From: Puniceicoccaceae bacterium
GTDB lineage: Bacteria > Verrucomicrobiota > Verrucomicrobiia > Opitutales > Coraliomargaritaceae
Length of the DNA stretch: 50,669 nucleotides
Direction: 5' to 3'
Assembly: GCA_902603705.1 (NCBI GenBank)
Contig: CACKVQ010000009.1
Location: forward strand, 1-50,669
Shown here piece after piece: positions 48,617 to 50,669 of the stretch (its first letter is position 1; each line of letters opens with the position of its first letter). The translations under genes were made by a program, and so were the position numbers. Below the pieces are notes generated by a model, which was given only the letters and a program-made list of their open reading frames with translations, searched no databases and had not been told where the DNA came from.

Positions 48617-50668
48617 TTAGCTCTCTAGCCAATCGAGAAGGGTCTCCTCTTTGTCTATTTTTAAATCAGTATGATACTCGGGCGCTAATTCGTTTTGATA
48701 GGCTGATTCTGAAAATCGTTTACCATGAAGTAAGACTCGGGCACTTTGTCCAGGAGCTCGGACAATGCGCCCGAGTGCTTGGTGAATTCGCCGCATAGCC
48801 GGCCGAACGTAGGTATGAGTAAAAGCATCCTCTTGCGAGTCTCCAGCACACTGAGTCATTTTTGTTTTCTGAACGAGGTTTACCTCGGGCAGAGCAGGTC
48901 CCACGATCATAATTTGGTCGATACGTCCACCCATTAGGTCAATACCCTCTGCGTAGCTACTACCCAAAATAAGGAACAGTGCGTCAGCGGTAAGTAATCC
49001 TTGCTCTATGAAATCTTTTTGTTCGCTCAGAGTCACACCACGAGGTTGTCTTAGCACTCGTAATTCAGGCCGTGATGCTTCGAGGTAAGCTAGCACATTG
49101 TCTGCATATTGATAAGATGAGAAAAAGACTGCGACTGGCGCTCCTGAACTAAAATGGCTCAGTAATGCCACTGTACTCGCTGTTGTTTTGTAGTGTTTAC
49201 TTCTAGATTTTAAGCGTGTATCGACACGACAATCGATAGCAACATTGTAGGCGTTGTCACGCCAGGGTGCGTGCCCTTGTGCGACCATAACTAAATCGCT
49301 ATTTAAACCACAGCTTTTCTCAAAGGTGTCGAAGGGAGCTAAAGTAGCAGACATCATGATGACTCCGCCAAACGGTTCGAGGCAATCTTTGATCCACTCG
49401 CCGGCATCAAGGCAAGTCGCTGCTAGTACACCAGTGCGAGGTGCCCAGTGAAGATATTGTCCATCAAGCGCGCTAAAACTTATAGCTAGTGTGGAGATAC
49501 TCCAGGCAAGTTGCATTGCAAAGGGTGCAGTTTCCTTATAATTGAAAGTGGCTAGCTTGAGCTCTTCGGAAAAGTCTTCGCATAGGTCTTGGCCAATATA
49601 TCTTTCGTGACTGTTAAGCACTTTTTCGGAATCTAATTCTGCAATCCATCGAGCTAACTCACTTGCGATGGAGAGTAAGCGACTGGGGGCGCCGTGCGCA
49701 CGCAATTCTTCGATAGCGAAAAATAGGTCACTGCTGGCTATCTCTGTGCTCAGAGAATCTGTTGCACGCTTAGGTAAGTTATGTGCTTCATCTATAATTA
49801 TTAGAGTGCGTTCGGCTTCGAAGCCTGGAGCATCGAGAAATATCGGACGGCTTTCGGGCGAAAAAATATAGTTGCTATCGCCTATCCAAATCTCAGCGAA
49901 TGGCAAGCAAGCCTTAGTCAAAGTATAAGGGCAGATTCCTGTTTCTGCACCAAGTTCTTGCGCGCGAACCAAGCTAAGGGTACCATCAATAAAAAGTTCT
50001 GATGGATGGATACCAGATTCGTGCCATTGCTGTCCGGTTTCAGTATCACACCTCTCATCGCCTGTACAGATATGACGTTCGCTATTAATATGATGTTCGC
50101 TGCGATTACGCATTTGTATATAGTGTAGATCGTGCCCGATTATCTTCTTTAGTTGACGCAGGGTTTCTAGTTGCCCGGTCGACTGACTACTTAAGTAAAT
50201 GCAGCGGTCATAGACCCCGTTCTGCATTTGTTTAAGGGTATGCTCGAGTATGATGCCTGTTTTGCCAAAGCCTGTGGGAGCTTGCGCTAAAACAACACGG
50301 GCTTTAAGCGCAGCTTCGCTAAGGGTCTGAAAAAGTTCAGCCTGACCTTGGCGTAGGTTCGAAAAAGCAGGTCGAATGTTGCTCTCCCGTAGCCGTTTCA
50401 TGCTTGATAACCGGGCATTCAAAAAAGGTACAAGCCGGTCTAGCTGAAGCTCAAAAAATCTCTCTTCGCTCGATTCAAGTAAAACGGATTGGCGAGCTCC
50501 ATTTTCAATATTAATAAACTGGACTTCACTTTTGATAGAGTGGTGAGCATATTCTGGCAAAACACGCAGAATAGCCTGGTAAATTGCTGCTTGAGCAAAG
50601 TAGTCAACGTACTGTTCGATGAGGGTTTCTTCGGCAGCAGGAAGCGGGCTGCGGATGGTCTTAATTTC
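48617..50668 (-). CDS. DinG/XPD-like helicase with N-terminal nuclease remnant, 5' end outside
   Basis: The frame is open to the window edge (the TTG at 50560 is internal), giving 683 visible residues. The first visible residues are EIKTIRSPLPAAEETLIEQY, followed by VDYFAQAAIYQAIL: an ExK motif plus a Q-x3-Y motif, the end of a RecB/Cas4-like PD-(D/E)XK nuclease. Helicase motifs follow: APTGFGKT (Walker A), IIIDEAHN (Walker B), MSATLAPFD, and the late GSSYAEGIDLMGG and HQALGRIVRAPGQ. Four Cys (in HICTGDERC and ICPYTLTKAC) between motifs I and II resemble the XPD iron-sulfur cluster. It probably acts on DNA in repair; specificity is unknown. Confidence 0.9.
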   Translation of the reverse strand, partial: EIKTIRSPLPAAEETLIEQYVDYFAQAAIYQAILRVLPEYAHHSIKSEVQFINIENGARQSVLLESSEERFFELQLDRLVPFLNARLSSMKRLRESNIRPAFSNLRQGQAELFQTLSEAALKARVVLAQAPTGFGKTGIILEHTLKQMQNGVYDRCIYLSSQSTGQLETLRQLKKIIGHDLHYIQMRNRSEHHINSERHICTGDERCDTETGQQWHESGIHPSELFIDGTLSLVRAQELGAETGICPYTLTKACLPFAEIWIGDSNYIFSPESRPIFLDAPGFEAERTLIIIDEAHNLPKRATDSLSTEIASSDLFFAIEELRAHGAPSRLLSIASELARWIAELDSEKVLNSHERYIGQDLCEDFSEELKLATFNYKETAPFAMQLAWSISTLAISFSALDGQYLHWAPRTGVLAATCLDAGEWIKDCLEPFGGVIMMSATLAPFDTFEKSCGLNSDLVMVAQGHAPWRDNAYNVAIDCRVDTRLKSRSKHYKTTASTVALLSHFSSGAPVAVFFSSYQYADNVLAYLEASRPELRVLRQPRGVTLSEQKDFIEQGLLTADALFLILGSSYAEGIDLMGGRIDQIMIVGPALPEVNLVQKTKMTQCAGDSQEDAFTHTYVRPAMRRIHQALGRIVRAPGQSARVLLHGKRFSESAYQNELAPEYHTDLKIDKEETLLDWLES

Positions 50669-50669
50669 C

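Overview
The window reads as ordinary chromosomal housekeeping DNA from a moderately AT-rich Gram-negative bacterium, most likely a member of the Verrucomicrobiota (Opitutae-like). The pointers are the EF-Tu switch I sequence, which matches what I recall from the PVC superphylum; a run of five pseudopilin genes resembling the verrucomicrobial pseudopilin cassettes; a SUI1/eIF1-like factor; an alternative-type SerC; and family-4-like uracil-DNA glycosylase, HemY and RodA sequences of that flavour. No phage, transposon, CRISPR or integration site was seen.

Layout. 1-2337: the end of a helical-repeat protein and an ExbB-ExbD-ExbD energy-transduction set. 2429-6617: a small secreted protein, 4-alpha-glucanotransferase (malQ) and a sugar-type MFS carrier, which look like a maltodextrin utilisation group. 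6738-10326: five tightly packed pseudopilin genes. 10382-12964: a DEAD-box helicase (minus strand) and the tRNA hydroxylase TrhO (plus strand). 13224-26077: the conserved translation/transcription block tRNA-Thr, tuf, tRNA-Trp, secE, nusG, rplK, rplA, rplJ, rplL, rpoB, rpoC, with a structured RNA between rplJ and rplL, an intrinsic terminator before rpoB and a strong terminator after rpoC. 26147-26990: two small membrane proteins. 27024-32024 (minus): a NUDIX hydrolase, then rodA, ribonuclease G and a NamZ-like muramidase, the last three probably one cell-wall operon. 32409-36573: lysA, DUF983, tatD, sufE, ymdB and a Cys-rich secreted peptide. 36667-41194: hemY, a glycosyltransferase, a LysR regulator and yggS. 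41283-50669: smc, serC, a uracil-DNA glycosylase, a membrane protein, a 70-residue protein coupled to a SUI1 factor, and a DinG/XPD-like helicase that runs off the end.

The strongest oddities are these. Three separate minus-strand genes (rng, hemY, uracil-DNA glycosylase) are each broken by exactly one extra A in a poly-A run. EF-Tu has a non-canonical effector loop. RpoC has lost all four cysteines of its second zinc site. A three-way-junction RNA precedes rplL although rplJ has no room for the usual L10 leader. The terminal helicase carries the end of a RecB/Cas4-like nuclease domain. I found no clearly new defence or mobile system. The pseudopilin cassette and the 70-residue protein/SUI1 pair are the least explained modules.
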